From an uncultured Anderseniella sp. (GTDB lineage: Bacteria > Pseudomonadota > Alphaproteobacteria > Rhizobiales > Aestuariivirgaceae): DNA of 64,000 nt. Below are positions 27,329-36,958 of the stretch, one piece after another. The notes below the pieces were generated by a model. It was not told the DNA's origin and searched no databases. It saw nothing but the letters and a program-made list of their open reading frames with translations. Both the position numbers and the translations under genes were made by a program. The first letter of the stretch is position 1, and every line of letters begins with the position of its first letter. Location of the stretch: contig CANKYU010000002.1 of NCBI GenBank assembly GCA_947488295.1, positions 868,001 through 932,000 of the forward strand. Direction: 5' to 3'.

Positions 27329-28102
27329 CTAAACCAGCCGTACCGGCACGCCCTGTTGTGCCATGAATTGCTTGGCTTCGGAAATCGTATGGGTCCCGAA
27401 GTGGAAAATCGAGGCGGCAAGCACGGCACTGGCCTCGGCCTTCTGGATGCCGTCCACCAGGTGTTGCAGGGATCCGACACCCCCGGATGCGATAACCGGC
27501 ACATTGACCGCGCGCGACACGGCGCGGGTAAGATCGATGTCAAACCCGTCTCCGGTGCCATCCCGGTCCATTGAAGTCAGCAGTATCTCGCCCGCCCCCA
27601 ACGCAACTACCTTGCGGGAGAATTCAATCGCGTCGATGCCGGTCGGTTCACGCCCGCCATGAGTGAAGATTTCCCAGCGCAGCGGATTACCGTCATCGCT
27701 CACCCGCTTGGCATCAACGGCAACCACGATGCATTGCGAACCGAACTTGCGGGCGGCTTCAGCGACGAATTCCGGGTCCTTCACTGCTGCCGTGTTGATC
27801 GACACCTTGTCGGCACCCGCCAGCAGCAGTTTGCGAATGTCGTCAGTGGTGCGGACGCCACCGCCCACCGTCAGCGGCATGAAGCACTGTTCAGCGGTCT
27901 GGCGCACAACATCAAAAATAATGCCCCGGTTCTCATGGGTTGCAGTGATGTCGAGAAAACACAGCTCATCCGCGCCCGCGGCATCATAGGCCTTGGCGAT
28001 CTGCACCGGATCCCCGGCATCGCGCAGATCGACAAAATTGACCCCCTTGACGACCCGGCCGTCTTTCACATCCAGGCAGGGAATGATGCGCGCCTTAAGC
28101 AT
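27329..28102 (-). CDS. hisF: Imidazole glycerol phosphate synthase, cyclase subunit
   Basis: HisF uses ammonia delivered by HisH to convert PRFAR into imidazole glycerol phosphate and AICAR. 257 residues, a TIM barrel. [20 protein letters not shown] holds the catalytic Asp11-type residue. The barrel phosphate sites are in [19 protein letters not shown] and [30 protein letters not shown] contains the second catalytic Asp. It overlaps the hisA stop by 8 bases, so translation is likely coupled. Confidence 0.97.
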   Translation of the reverse strand: MLKARIIPCLDVKDGRVVKGVNFVDLRDAGDPVQIAKAYDAAGADELCFLDITATHENRGIIFDVVRQTAEQCFMPLTVGGGVRTTDDIRKLLLAGADKVSINTAAVKDPEFVAEAARKFGSQCIVVAVDAKRVSDDGNPLRWEIFTHGGREPTGIDAIEFSRKVVALGAGEILLTSMDRDGTGDGFDIDLTRAVSRAVNVPVIASGGVGSLQHLVDGIQKAEASAVLAASIFHFGTHTISEAKQFMAQQGVPVRLV

Positions 28103-28832
28103 GAGCTGCCTCTTTCAGGGTTTGCAATGCCAGGCCCGGGTCAATGCGCCCGTCATACAGGGCACGTCCGCTGATGGCGCCTTCCAGCACGGCACAGTCT
28201 TCCTGCGTCAAGCGGTTGATATCGTCCATGGATGCCAGGCCGCCGCTGGCAATGACCGGAATGCTGGTGGCAGAAGCCAGTTCCAGTGTGGACGTGATGT
28301 TCAGTCCCGCCAGAATGCCGTCGCGGTCAATATCGGTATAGATGATGGCGGCAACACCGGCGTCTTCAAACTTGGAGGCCAGCTCCAGCACGCTCAAGGT
28401 GGAGCTTTCCGCCCAGCCTTCGACCGCCACATGACCACCCTTGGCGTCGATTCCGACCGCGACACGGCCCGGAAATTCCCGGCAGGCCCGGCGCACCAGA
28501 TCAGGATCGCGAACCGCCAGCGTGCCGAGAATGACCCGGGCTATTCCCTTGTCCAGCCAACCGGCAATTGCCTCCAGATCCCGTATTCCGCCACCTAGCT
28601 GAACCGGAATTGATATTGCCTTCAAGATGGCATCGACGGCTTCGCCATTGACCGACGTACCTGCAAAAGCGCCGTTCAGGTCGACAATATGCAAATATTC
28701 AAAGCCCTGCTCCTGAAACGTCCGTGCCTGTGCTGCAGGGTCATCGGCAAAAACCGTCGCCTGGTCCATGTCGCCCAGTTTCAGGCGGACGCACTGGCCA
28801 TCCTTGAGATCAATCGCGGGAAAGAGAATCAT
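28095..28832 (-). CDS. hisA: ProFAR isomerase (HisA)
   Basis: HisA isomerises ProFAR to PRFAR in histidine synthesis. 245 residues, a TIM barrel related to His[22 protein letters not shown] carries the catalytic Asp, [13 protein letters not shown] and [11 protein letters not shown] the phosphate-binding loops, and [14 protein letters not shown] the second catalytic Asp. It is positioned between hisH and hisF, overlapping hisF by 8 bases. The ATG at 28832 is conserved. Confidence 0.97.
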   Translation of the reverse strand: MILFPAIDLKDGQCVRLKLGDMDQATVFADDPAAQARTFQEQGFEYLHIVDLNGAFAGTSVNGEAVDAILKAISIPVQLGGGIRDLEAIAGWLDKGIARVILGTLAVRDPDLVRRACREFPGRVAVGIDAKGGHVAVEGWAESSTLSVLELASKFEDAGVAAIIYTDIDRDGILAGLNITSTLELASATSIPVIASGGLASMDDINRLTQEDCAVLEGAISGRALYDGRIDPGLALQTLKEAAHA

Positions 28833-28847
28833 CGGTCAGGTTGTCCT

Positions 28848-29498
28848 CTAAGGTGCCCAGGTGAGAAAATTCGAAATCAGGCCCAGGCCAAGTGCCTGGC
28901 TTTTTTCCGGATGGAACTGCGTTCCCGCCATGTTGCCGCGGGCAACCATCGCCGTAATCGGCGCACCATACCGAGCCGTCGCTACAACATCTGCTTCATT
29001 GTCTGTACGCAGGTGATAGGAATGCACGAAATACGCATGCTGACCATCGGAGCCGGTCTTGATGCCGTCCAGCAATGGATGCGGCCGGGCGACATCCAGG
29101 GTATTCCAGCCCATGTGCGGAATCTTGAGGTCGGTGTCGCCGACCTCGATCCGGTCCACCTCACCGTCGATCCATCCAAAACCCGGCGTGACCGTGTGTT
29201 CAAGACCGCGCGTGGCCATGAGCTGCATGCCGACGCAGATCCCCAGGAACGGCCGGGCTTTTGCAGAACAGTGTTCCTCAATGGCCTGCCACATGCCGTT
29301 GATGGCGTGGATGCCATCGTGACAGTCGCGATAGGCGCCAACACCCGGCAGCACGACCCGGTCAGCGCCTGCCACCTGCTCGGGTGTGTCAACGAGTTCG
29401 ATACTGATGGCATTGTCCAGCGCGGAGGCGGCGCGTTCAAACGACTTCTGGGCCGAGCGCAGGTTACCTGAGCCGTAATCAATGATGGCAACCCGCAT
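28848..29498 (-). CDS. hisH: Imidazole glycerol phosphate synthase, glutamine amidotransferase subunit
   Basis: HisH hydrolyses glutamine and channels ammonia to HisF. About 216 residues, class I glutamine amidotransferase. [23 protein letters not shown] is the conserved start at ATG 29498. [10 protein letters not shown] and [12 protein letters not shown] hold the nucleophilic Cys, and [13 protein letters not shown] holds the His-Glu of the triad. The downstream part ([20 protein letters not shown]) is normal. It follows the DUF2628 gene by 7 bases. Confidence 0.96.
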   Translation of the reverse strand: MRVAIIDYGSGNLRSAQKSFERAASALDNAISIELVDTPEQVAGADRVVLPGVGAYRDCHDGIHAINGMWQAIEEHCSAKARPFLGICVGMQLMATRGLEHTVTPGFGWIDGEVDRIEVGDTDLKIPHMGWNTLDVARPHPLLDGIKTGSDGQHAYFVHSYHLRTDNEADVVATARYGAPITAMVARGNMAGTQFHPEKSQALGLGLISNFLTWAP

Positions 29499-29505
29499 GG
29501 CTGGT

Positions 29506-29904
29506 CTATCCGTTCTGATCCGAAAGCCGCGTGGCAAAAAACCGATATGAGGCTTCTTCGCCATTGTCCGCTACAATATCGGCAACCTCGTCGAAGCCGC
29601 GTTTGGCCAGAGCCCGGCGCCGGAAATTATTGCCTTCAAGCCCGAAAAACAAGTTGGCCAGAAGACCCGTGGCCCCGGTCAGATTTTCCGGCCAGGAAAA
29701 CACATAACCGGCAAGAGCAATCAGGCCCACAGCCACGACGTAACCGATGAGCGGCAACCACAGGCGATGCCACAGCATCCAGAAAAACGGAATAAAGAAC
29801 GCCGGCCAGGAGAATCCGTCCTTGACGAACACAACACCCTTGCCGTCATCGATCTGATCCGGCGCAAGCGCGTCCTGTTTACTGTGGACCGTGTAGGTCA
29901 GCAT
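29506..29904 (-). CDS. DUF2628 family membrane protein
   Basis: About 132 residues. A short soluble start ([26 protein letters not shown]) precedes hydrophobic segments at about residues 33-65 ([38 protein letters not shown]) and a third weaker one, then a soluble tail ([18 protein letters not shown]). This matches DUF2628, whose role is unknown. The gene is typically found between hisB and hisH in Rhizobiales, as here. The start ATG 29904 is preceded by GGAGAAGGAT and lies 4 bases from the hisB stop. Confidence 0.85.
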   Translation of the reverse strand: MLTYTVHSKQDALAPDQIDDGKGVVFVKDGFSWPAFFIPFFWMLWHRLWLPLIGYVVAVGLIALAGYVFSWPENLTGATGLLANLFFGLEGNNFRRRALAKRGFDEVADIVADNGEEASYRFFATRLSDQNG

Positions 29905-29908
29905 ATGA

Positions 29909-30508
29909 TCATCCTTCTCCGCCCAGTGTGCCCTTGGTCGATGGCACAACATCCGGCATGCGCGGGTCAATTTCGAGGCAGTCGCGCAATGCGCGTGCTA
30001 CTGCCTTGAAGCAGCTTTCCGCAATATGGTGATTGTTGACGCCATACAAGGTTTCCACATGCAGGGTCATACCGGCATTTTGTGCAAAGGCCTGAAAGAA
30101 CTCGCGAAACAGCTCGGTATCCATTTCACCGATCCTGTCGGCACTGAACTCGGTTCGCCATACCAGAAACGGTCTGCCCGACACATCGATACTGGCGCGA
30201 GACAGTGCCTCGTCCATGGCAAGGTAGGCGTGGCCATACCGGCGTATGCCGCGGCGATCACCCAATGCCTTCGATATCGCCTGACCCAGCGCGATACCGG
30301 TGTCTTCGGTGGTGTGATGCATGTCGATGTGCAGATCACCGGTGGTTTTGATGGTCATGTCGACCAGCGAGTGACGCGACAACTGGTCGAGCATGTGATC
30401 GAAAAACCCGATGCCGGTGGCAATCGAGCGCTTACCGGTCCCGTCAAGGTTGACCTCAACGGAGACATCGGTCTCGTTGGTCTTGCGTGTTATACTGGCT
30501 GTTCGCAT
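29909..30508 (-). CDS. hisB: Imidazoleglycerol-phosphate dehydratase
   Basis: HisB dehydrates imidazole glycerol phosphate to imidazole acetol phosphate. About 199 residues, monofunctional (no phosphatase domain). The metal-binding repeats are visible: [20 protein letters not shown] and [21 protein letters not shown], then [39 protein letters not shown] in the second half. I start at ATG 30508 ([12 protein letters not shown]) with GGAAG upstream. It is the first gene of the hisB-DUF2628-hisH-hisA-hisF-hisE-coaA run and is divergent from hslV. Confidence 0.96.
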   Translation of the reverse strand: MRTASITRKTNETDVSVEVNLDGTGKRSIATGIGFFDHMLDQLSRHSLVDMTIKTTGDLHIDMHHTTEDTGIALGQAISKALGDRRGIRRYGHAYLAMDEALSRASIDVSGRPFLVWRTEFSADRIGEMDTELFREFFQAFAQNAGMTLHVETLYGVNNHHIAESCFKAVARALRDCLEIDPRMPDVVPSTKGTLGGEG

Positions 30509-30584
30509 GGTTAACTTCCGTCGTGGCCCACCTTCGGGCTGACTTTTAGCAGGCTGCACCGGCGACGCAAGGCCCCAGCCATGG

Positions 30585-30613
30585 CTTGATTAACCGGGCA
30601 GGGTCTTTTATTG
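30585..30613 (+). promoter_or_regulatory. Candidate RpoH promoter for hslVU
   Basis: CTTGAT (30585-30590), 17-base spacer, then TTATTG (30608-30613), about 50 bases upstream of the hslV ATG. The -35 and spacing match the dnaK and grpE candidates, while the -10 is weaker. HslVU is a heat-shock protease in proteobacteria, so an RpoH promoter is expected here. Inferred only. Confidence 0.4.
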
Positions 30614-30664
30614 GCCATAGGCAGTTCCCAAATAACCCTCAGACATGCAACTGAAAGTTGATTA

Positions 30665-31234
30665 ATGACACATAACAGTGACGCCAGCCTCTGGCATGGA
30701 ACGACAATTGTCACCGTTCGCAAGGGAGATTGCGTGGTGGTTGCCGGAGACGGCCAGGTCAGCCTGTCCAACACGGTGATCAAGTCAAATGCCCGCAAGG
30801 TGCGGCCACTGGGCAAAGGTGATGTGATCGCGGGTTTTGCCGGCGCGACCGCCGATGCCATGACCCTGTTCGAACGCCTTGAGGCCAAGCTCGAACAATA
30901 CCCCAACCAGCTGACCCGCGCCTGCGTGGAACTCGCCAAGGACTGGCGCACCGACAGGTATCTGCGCCGGCTGGAGGCCATGATGATCGTGGCTGACCGG
31001 GAAACAAGCCTGGTGCTCACCGGCACCGGTGATGTGCTTGAACCGGAAAACGGCATCATCGCCATCGGCTCAGGCGGCAATTACGCGCTTGCCGCGGCGC
31101 GTGCACTGGCCGACAGCGACATGGACGCGGAACAAATCGCCAGGCGCGCCATGAAAATTGCCGCTGATATCTGTGTTTTCACCAATGAAAACGTGACGGT
31201 CGAGAAACTCGGCAAAGACACAAAAGACAAGTAG
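30665..31234 (+). CDS. hslV: ATP-dependent protease subunit HslV
   Basis: The proteolytic, proteasome-like core of the HslUV (ClpQY) protease. 189 residues including a short propeptide; processing before the catalytic Thr is expected at [12 protein letters not shown]. Conserved blocks: [78 protein letters not shown] and [14 protein letters not shown]. It is followed 14 bases later by hslU and is divergent from hisB. The ATG at 30665 fits the family. Confidence 0.97.
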   Translation: MTHNSDASLWHGTTIVTVRKGDCVVVAGDGQVSLSNTVIKSNARKVRPLGKGDVIAGFAGATADAMTLFERLEAKLEQYPNQLTRACVELAKDWRTDRYLRRLEAMMIVADRETSLVLTGTGDVLEPENGIIAIGSGGNYALAAARALADSDMDAEQIARRAMKIAADICVFTNENVTVEKLGKDTKDK

Positions 31235-31248
31235 GACACTTCACCACC

Positions 31249-32556
31249 ATGACTGACTTCTCTCCACGCGAGATCGTATCGGAGCTTGACCGCCATATTG
31301 TCGGTCAAAAGGACGCAAAGCGCATGGTTGCCATTGCGCTGCGCAATCGCTGGCGCCGCAAGCAACTGGATGCCGACCTGCGCGACGAAGTGATGCCGAA
31401 GAACATCCTGATGATCGGTCCTACCGGCGTCGGCAAGACCGAGATCGCGAGACGCCTGGCGAAACTCGCCAATGCACCGTTCATCAAGGTGGAAGCCACC
31501 AAGTTTACCGAGGTGGGTTATGTCGGCCGCGATGTGGAGCAGATTGTCCGTGATCTGGTGGAGGTCGGTATCGGCCTTGCCCGCGAAACCCGGCGCAAGG
31601 ACGTCGAGGCCAATGCCCAGGCCAATGCCGAAAACCGCGTGCTCGACGCACTGGTCGGGCCGAATGCCTCAAAAGGCACACGCGACAGTTTCCGGGCGAA
31701 ACTGCGCAATGGCGAGCTGGACGACAAGGAAATCGAGATCGAGGTCGTCGATAACAGCTCAGGCATGCCGACAATGGACATTCCGGGCATGCCGGGTTCA
31801 TCCGTGGGCATGGTCAACCTGTCCGACATGCTGGGAAAAGCAATGGGAGGGCGCACAAAGACCCGTCGCATTACCGTGGCTGAAAGCCACGACCTGCTGA
31901 TGCCGGAGGAATCCGACAAGCTGATCGATCAGGAACAGATCGTCAGCGAGGCAATCGACGCCGCCGAAAACAATGGCATCGTGTTCCTGGACGAGATCGA
32001 CAAGGTCACAGCCAGGGCGGACAGACAGGGCGCTGATGTAAGCCGCGAAGGCGTGCAGCGCGATCTTTTACCGCTTATTGAAGGCACGACCGTCAGCACC
32101 AAGCACGGGCCGGTCAAGACCGACCATATCCTGTTCATCGCTTCAGGGGCGTTTCATGTCGCCAAACCGTCCGACCTGCTGCCGGAACTGCAAGGCCGGT
32201 TGCCGATTCGGGTAGAGCTGAAAGCGCTGACCCGTGATGATTTTGTGCGTATCCTCGTGGAGCCCGAGGCCAGCCTGGTCAAGCAGTACATTGCGCTGAT
32301 GGCCACTGAAGGCCTGACCCTGGATGTTACCGATGACGGCGTTGAAGCCCTGGCAGACATTGCAGCAGAGGTGAACTCGTCGGTGGAAAACATCGGCGCG
32401 CGCCGCCTGCAGACCATCATGGAACGGGTGCTTGAAGACATAAGCTACACCGCCACCGACCGGGGTGGAGAAACCGTTGTCCTGGATCGCGCCTTCGTTG
32501 AGACGAATATCGGCGATCTGGCCCGAGACACGGACCTGTCGAAGTTTATTCTTTAG
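31249..32556 (+). CDS. hslU: HslU ATPase subunit of the HslUV protease
   Basis: AAA+ unfoldase that feeds substrates to HslV. 435 residues. [20 protein letters not shown] at the start; Walker [16 protein letters not shown]; the inserted I domain spans roughly residues 110-225; Walker [12 protein letters not shown]; sensor and C-terminal blocks [25 protein letters not shown] and [23 protein letters not shown]. The C-terminus ends DLSKFIL, the tail that docks into HslV. Its last 11 bases overlap the convergent XRE gene. Confidence 0.97.
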   Translation: MTDFSPREIVSELDRHIVGQKDAKRMVAIALRNRWRRKQLDADLRDEVMPKNILMIGPTGVGKTEIARRLAKLANAPFIKVEATKFTEVGYVGRDVEQIVRDLVEVGIGLARETRRKDVEANAQANAENRVLDALVGPNASKGTRDSFRAKLRNGELDDKEIEIEVVDNSSGMPTMDIPGMPGSSVGMVNLSDMLGKAMGGRTKTRRITVAESHDLLMPEESDKLIDQEQIVSEAIDAAENNGIVFLDEIDKVTARADRQGADVSREGVQRDLLPLIEGTTVSTKHGPVKTDHILFIASGAFHVAKPSDLLPELQGRLPIRVELKALTRDDFVRILVEPEASLVKQYIALMATEGLTLDVTDDGVEALADIAAEVNSSVENIGARRLQTIMERVLEDISYTATDRGGETVVLDRAFVETNIGDLARDTDLSKFIL

Positions 32557-32926
32557 GGTCCTGATCAACCGGATCGGCCTGATCAAGCAATTGCAGATGC
32601 CGTTGCAGATCGGCATCGCTCAACCGCGAGATGCTGTCTGCCAGCCGGTTTGCCAGTTCGGTGGCCCTGGGCGACAGGCCGGACGTGTCAATGACGGCGC
32701 GCGGGTGTGACAGGCGCGCCAGCTCGACTATGTCTTCGGCATCGTCCCAGATTATGTTGAAGTAGGCGATGATGCGCTGAACCAGGTACCAGCTGGGCTG
32801 GCCGCGCTTGCCGTTCTCAAGTGCTGACAGGTAAGGCGCACTGACGCCAATTGCCTGCGCCATCTGTTTCATGGTCACGCCCCGGTCTTTTCGCAAGGCG
32901 CGGATTTTTTCGCCGAACGGCGTCAT
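32546..32926 (-). CDS. XRE-family helix-turn-helix transcriptional regulator
   Basis: 126 residues with an N-terminal Cro/CI-type HTH ([38 protein letters not shown]), then a helical region ([30 protein letters not shown]) and a C-terminus ending [12 protein letters not shown]. The target and effector are unknown. It is frequently found beside smr and mltA in Rhizobiales. Its start overlaps the smr stop by 4 bases, so it is likely translated with smr, and it converges with hslU. Confidence 0.9.
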   Translation of the reverse strand: MTPFGEKIRALRKDRGVTMKQMAQAIGVSAPYLSALENGKRGQPSWYLVQRIIAYFNIIWDDAEDIVELARLSHPRAVIDTSGLSPRATELANRLADSISRLSDADLQRHLQLLDQADPVDQDPKE

Positions 32927-33561
32927 GACCTGCCAGCCTTCCGCTTCAGGCGAACATAAAAAGCCCCGCCTCCGCCGTGGCGCGGGTGCGCAGGTTGAAA
33001 TCCGACGATGTTGGATGAAAATTCCCGCTGCGCCATCCAGCCCGGAAACTCGGCCCGCAACCGCCCGAGGCGTTCCGGCGCCTGGAAGACATCCGTCGAA
33101 TGCAGCGTATGCCTGGTAAACGGGGACGCGCCCTTGCCGGTGATAACCAGTACATTGCGGTAACCCCGGTCACGCGATGACTGCAGAAACCCCAGCAGCG
33201 ACATGCGCGCGCGCTCAACAGACTGGCCGTGCAGGTCCAGCCGCGCTTCAATATCGACATTGCCGCGCGACAGTTTCTGCTTGTGTCGCCTGTCCAGATT
33301 GTTGTGTGACTGCAGCTGAATTGCCTGCCGGGCAACGGCGCGGGCCACCTTGCGGACCGGGTCGACGGGTTTTGACACAGCCTTGCCATTGCGTTCATGG
33401 TCTGACACGGGTCGCGCCGGCTGGGCTTCAGTAACCGGTTTCACATAGGGAAGCCTGTTAAGCGGTTTCACGGTCCGGGTAACCTGTTCCCAGACCTCGT
33501 GATCATCGTCCTGCAACTGACCGGCGCGAGAGCCGTGAGTGGATCTGCCGGACTTTTTCAT
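32923..33561 (-). CDS. smr: Smr-domain protein (MutS-related nuclease-like)
   Basis: 212 residues with a C-terminal Smr domain related to the C-terminus of MutS2: DIEARLDLHGQSVERARMSLLGFL carries the LDLHG motif, and VLVITGKGASP the conserved TGKG. The final AHPRHGGGGAFYVRLKR block is also typical. The N-terminal half is basic and low-complexity, probably disordered. Smr domains show endonuclease activity in some proteins; this one's substrate is unknown. The start overlaps the mltA stop by 4 bases (ATGA). Confidence 0.9.
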   Translation of the reverse strand: MKKSGRSTHGSRAGQLQDDDHEVWEQVTRTVKPLNRLPYVKPVTEAQPARPVSDHERNGKAVSKPVDPVRKVARAVARQAIQLQSHNNLDRRHKQKLSRGNVDIEARLDLHGQSVERARMSLLGFLQSSRDRGYRNVLVITGKGASPFTRHTLHSTDVFQAPERLGRLRAEFPGWMAQREFSSNIVGFQPAHPRHGGGGAFYVRLKRKAGRS

Positions 33562-34733
33562 CTGCCGTGTTTCCGCAGAAGCCGGGTTGCCAGGGCACGC
33601 GGCACAAGAGCCGTCAGGTCCCCGGCCTGATCCATCCCGCCGGCATCAAGTCCCGCCTGATGTCCGCTTCCCATAAATATGTCACCGCGGGCTGCTCCCT
33701 TGATGGCCGACCCGGTATCCTGGGCGACCATCAGCCGGTCAAAAACCACCAGGCGACCATTGGCATAAACCGTCGTTGACACCCATAGCGGTACGCCAAG
33801 CGCCCAGAAGCGCCGGTCTACAGCCAGTGATCGTAACGGCGTGAGCGGCAATTGCTGAGCACCAATCGGTCCGGAGCCCGTATCCGGCAATTCCCGGAAA
33901 AACACATAGGACTTGTTTTCCCACATGACCTGGCGCGCCTGGTCAGGGTTGTTTTTCAGCCAGGCCCGCAATGACTGCATGGACATCCCGTCACGGGTCA
34001 TCTGCTTCCGGTCGATGAGAACCTTGCCGATTGCCGTATAGGGCAAGCCGGTCTTTGCCGCGTAGCCAAGACGCGCACTACCGCCTTCGCGCAGCCGTAC
34101 CCGGCCGGATCCCTGTATCTGCATGAAGAACAGGTCGACCCAGGATTTCAGATACAGCAGGTCAAGGCTTTGCGGTGCCAGCTGACCCTGTTCAATCTGA
34201 CGGCGTGTGAAGTATGGCTGCGCCACGCCATTGGCAATCCGGCCATACGCAACGCCCAGCCTGGATGCGGCCGATTTGGAGAGTTTGACCAGATCGTCCG
34301 GCCGGCTGAGAACCGGAACGCTGAACTCCCGGCTTCTGGACCGGCTGCCTTCAACTTCAGGTTCGAAATAGCCGGTAAACTGGCCATTGACGCCGCTGAC
34401 GTTCAGCGCAACCAGGTTGTCCTCGAAAAACCTGCGGGCGGCAGCCGGCGAAAAGCCTGTCTGCCCTGCCTGCCTGCACACGGCCACCCAGTCCCGACGA
34501 CTGCCTGACAATTGTGCCTTGCGGGCAAATCCGATACCGGTGCCGGTCAGTTCACCGCATGCTTTCACAAACACCTGAAGAGCGGCACTGTGATCATCCT
34601 GCTGCCATCCCGGCAGATTGCTGAACGGGACCCGTTCAAGCCGCAACGCAGCCGTCGGCTGTGCGGTTGAAGCAACGGTCATGACGGCCAGCAGGGCAAT
34701 GACAAGCTGTTTGCAACGGATTGCGGCACGCAT
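33558..34733 (-). CDS. mltA: Membrane-bound lytic murein transglycosylase A
   Basis: MltA cleaves peptidoglycan to 1,6-anhydromuropeptides. About 391 residues starting MRAAIRCKQLVIALLAVMTV, a signal peptide without an obvious lipobox. The MltA domain (GQFTGYFEPEVEGSRSRS, LLYLKSWVDLFFMQIQGSGRVRL) and the C-terminal 3D-type barrel with its catalytic Asp residues (VAQDTGSAIKGAARGDIFMGSGHQAG) are clear. I prefer ATG 34733; an in-frame start at 34811 would overlap the timA stop. It forms a run timA-mltA-smr-xre with close spacing. Confidence 0.93.
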   Translation of the reverse strand: MRAAIRCKQLVIALLAVMTVASTAQPTAALRLERVPFSNLPGWQQDDHSAALQVFVKACGELTGTGIGFARKAQLSGSRRDWVAVCRQAGQTGFSPAAARRFFEDNLVALNVSGVNGQFTGYFEPEVEGSRSRSREFSVPVLSRPDDLVKLSKSAASRLGVAYGRIANGVAQPYFTRRQIEQGQLAPQSLDLLYLKSWVDLFFMQIQGSGRVRLREGGSARLGYAAKTGLPYTAIGKVLIDRKQMTRDGMSMQSLRAWLKNNPDQARQVMWENKSYVFFRELPDTGSGPIGAQQLPLTPLRSLAVDRRFWALGVPLWVSTTVYANGRLVVFDRLMVAQDTGSAIKGAARGDIFMGSGHQAGLDAGGMDQAGDLTALVPRALATRLLRKHGR

Positions 34734-34741
34734 CCCAATTC

Positions 34742-35473
34742 TCAGTCGGCCTCGGTGGCGACCAGGCGCCAGTTTGGATCGCGGGAATTGACCGGACGCT
34801 CGAAGGTCCACACATCCGTGATTTCCTGAATTTCGGTGGGATCGCCGTCAATCACCCTGCCCTCTTCATCCAGGGTTGCGGTAATCAGGTCGCTGACAAA
34901 CTTGATGCTGATCTGCGCGTCGCCGCCGGCAATGCTTATCTTGCTGATATCGGCCTTGTTGATACCGACAAACTTTGATTCCAGCGTGTGCTGCAGTTTC
35001 TTGCGCTCGTCAATCGCGGCAGCAAACCCGTCATAGACTTCCCGGGACAATAGTGGCTTCAGGGCCTGCTTGTCGCCTTCGGCAAAAGCGTTGACGATCA
35101 TTTCATAGGCCATGCGGGCCCCGCCGAGAAATTCACGCGGCGAGAAGTCGTTGTCGGCCTTGACCAGATTCTCCAGCCCCTTCGCAACTGCCGAACCTTT
35201 TCTGGCAAAACCCTGCCACACCGGTTTGCGCTCATCTTCATCCTCGTCATCTTCGTCGGAATCGGGTGGATTGATGGCGGTCGGCTTGTTTCGGCCCGGC
35301 AGCGGCACCACATTGTCTGAAGAGGTAGCTTGTGCATCATCGTTCTCGCCAGCGAACGGATCGAACGGCTTTTCGTTGCCGGTCCGGGTGCCAAGCACGG
35401 CACGCAGGCGGAAGAAGATGATCACAGCCACTGCGAGGATAATTATGTTGAAAGGGTCAAAGACCTGATTCAT
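34742..35473 (-). CDS. timA: Tim44-like/TimA family protein
   Basis: 243 residues. One N-terminal hydrophobic segment (NIIILAVAVIIFFRLRAVLG) is followed by an acidic, low-complexity linker (PPDSDEDDEDEDE), then a Tim44-like C-terminal domain (NDFSPREFLGGARMAYEMIVNAFAEGDKQALKPLL; ISIKFVSDLITATLDEEGRVIDGDP). In Caulobacter and relatives the related TimA is a membrane-anchored protein near the translocon. The exact bacterial role is unclear. It is the first gene of the minus-strand run and is divergent from fxsA across a 180-base space rich in dyads. Confidence 0.88.
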   Translation of the reverse strand: MNQVFDPFNIIILAVAVIIFFRLRAVLGTRTGNEKPFDPFAGENDDAQATSSDNVVPLPGRNKPTAINPPDSDEDDEDEDERKPVWQGFARKGSAVAKGLENLVKADNDFSPREFLGGARMAYEMIVNAFAEGDKQALKPLLSREVYDGFAAAIDERKKLQHTLESKFVGINKADISKISIAGGDAQISIKFVSDLITATLDEEGRVIDGDPTEIQEITDVWTFERPVNSRDPNWRLVATEAD

Positions 35474-35544
35474 AGCGTTTGCCAGTTCCTGTCGTTGGTT
35501 TGTGTGCCGGCGGCAATGACGCCTGCAAATGGTTTACATACTGT

Positions 35545-35574
35545 TATATAAGTACTGATTGTACAAAGGTACAA
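35545..35574 (-). promoter_or_regulatory. Candidate sigma-70-type promoter for timA
   Basis: On the minus strand, TTGTAC (plus 35569-35574) is separated by 18 bases from TATATA (plus 35545-35550), about 70 bases upstream of the timA ATG. The -35 hexamer is part of the dyad ATTGTAC-aaag-GTACAAT, so a bound regulator or structure there could control timA. Pattern only. Confidence 0.4.
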
Positions 35575-35588
35575 TGCTGCGGCATTGT
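35558..35588. promoter_or_regulatory. Two overlapping perfect dyads between timA and fxsA
   Basis: Dyad A: ATTGTAC (35558-35564)-aaag-GTACAAT (35569-35575). Dyad B: ACAATGC (35571-35577)-tgcg-GCATTGT (35582-35588). They share 35571-35575, so the two stems cannot form together in one RNA. An adjoining GTGATCAC palindrome lies immediately after. They may be operators for the two divergent genes or alternative leader structures in the fxsA transcript. Confidence 0.6.
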
Positions 35589-35653
35589 GATCACGCCTGG
35601 CAGGCCAGCAAGCGCGCAAATTTGTGAACCATATCGACCAAGTGTGATTACCA

Positions 35654-36160
35654 ATGCGATTTTTTCTGTTTCTAGCCTTTGTTGTGGTCCCGATTGTGGA
35701 GATCGCGGTGTTTTTGCAAGTCGGCTCGTATATCGGCGTGCCGGCTACGCTCGGACTTATCATACTGACCGCCATTGCCGGCACCATGCTTGTACGCAGT
35801 CAGGGCATCGATGTAATCCGCAAAGTACAGGATTCCACAAACCGCGGAGAAATGCCGGTGGCCGCTCTGGCCCAGGGGCTGTTTGTCCTGATAGCCGGTG
35901 TACTGCTGCTCACGCCCGGTTTTGCCACTGATACGCTGGGATTCGCCTTGCTGATACCGCCGGTGCGCGAGCTGATCGGCGCGAAACTATGGAAACTTAT
36001 CGAACCCAATGTTGTCACATCCACACAGTGGTCATCAACTCACACGCGCGGCAACCCTAACCGGCCTGGTGGTACCGTCATTGACATCGAAGCTGTAGAG
36101 ATTGACGAGACAGCCGGAAACGGCGCGGAAAAACCCGGCAAAACGCGACGTAATCAATAA
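35654..36160 (+). CDS. fxsA: FxsA family membrane protein
   Basis: 168 residues with three or four hydrophobic segments (FFLFLAFVVVPIVEIAVFLQ, LGLIILTAIAGTMLV, ALAQGLFVLIAGVLLLTPGF). The GEMPVAALAQG and LLTPGFATDTLGFALLIPPVR blocks are typical of FxsA. In E. coli FxsA overexpression suppresses phage F-exclusion; its normal role is unknown. A soluble, charged C-terminus follows. It is commonly beside secB in alphaproteobacteria, which lies 125 bases downstream here. Confidence 0.92.
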   Translation: MRFFLFLAFVVVPIVEIAVFLQVGSYIGVPATLGLIILTAIAGTMLVRSQGIDVIRKVQDSTNRGEMPVAALAQGLFVLIAGVLLLTPGFATDTLGFALLIPPVRELIGAKLWKLIEPNVVTSTQWSSTHTRGNPNRPGGTVIDIEAVEIDETAGNGAEKPGKTRRNQ

Positions 36161-36285
36161 ATCCGGTGACAGGGACCATGCCTGACTTTGACCGGGCAGC
36201 ATGATAACTTGCACGAATGCAGATGCCGTGATAGCCACGCGTGCGGCAATAATTTCGACTTTATGATTCAAAGGGCAGATGGAAC

Positions 36286-36819
36286 ATGGCAAAAGCGGCG
36301 AAGAAGGCAAGCAAGAAGGCAGCACCGGCGGCGGAAGCAGCGGCACCTGAAGTCGCCGGCAGCAACGGGGCAACGCAGGGCGCCGCACCGTCGATGAAAA
36401 TTCTTGGCCAGTATGTAAAGGATCTTTCGTTTGAAAATCCCGATGCACCACGGTCACTGGCCGGCCAGGAAGGCCAGCCGGAAATCAATATTTCAGTAAA
36501 CGTAAACGCCAAGCCGCTGGCCGAAACAGACTTTGAAGTCGAGCTGCATCTTGATGCCAAGGCTATGCATAAAGACAAGGTGGTATTCGCCACCGAGCTG
36601 CTGTACGCAGGCATTTTCCGGCTGGAAAACATCCCGCAGGACGCGCTTCACCCGATTGTCCTGGTCGAGTGTCCCCGCATGATATTCCCGTTCGCCAGGC
36701 AGATCGTGGCCGACGTGACCCGCAATGGCGGTTTTCCGCCGCTGATGCTTGATCCGATCGACTTTGCGGCCATGTATCAGCAGCGCATTGCCGCCGAGGC
36801 CGCCAGCGCGGATGCGTAG
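36286..36819 (+). CDS. secB: Protein-export chaperone SecB
   Basis: SecB keeps preproteins unfolded and delivers them to SecA. 177 residues; a low-complexity Lys/Ala-rich N-terminus ([20 protein letters not shown]) is followed by the SecB core: [52 protein letters not shown] and the C-terminal [43 protein letters not shown]. The extended N-terminus is common in alphaproteobacteria. It is transcribed away from timA, and a three-gene accessory block lies between it and dnaQ. Confidence 0.96.
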   Translation: MAKAAKKASKKAAPAAEAAAPEVAGSNGATQGAAPSMKILGQYVKDLSFENPDAPRSLAGQEGQPEINISVNVNAKPLAETDFEVELHLDAKAMHKDKVVFATELLYAGIFRLENIPQDALHPIVLVECPRMIFPFARQIVADVTRNGGFPPLMLDPIDFAAMYQQRIAAEAASADA

Positions 36820-36958
36820 TGCCGACCGTTTGGAAATAGTCGGATAGAGCGCGGTTTCAAGCCCTGATCGCGGGTACGCCCGGACGCGTGGGACGGCCGC
36901 TACCTGTCATGATCATAAGCAAAGACAGATCTGGCAAAGTTGTACCCGGCGATGTGCA

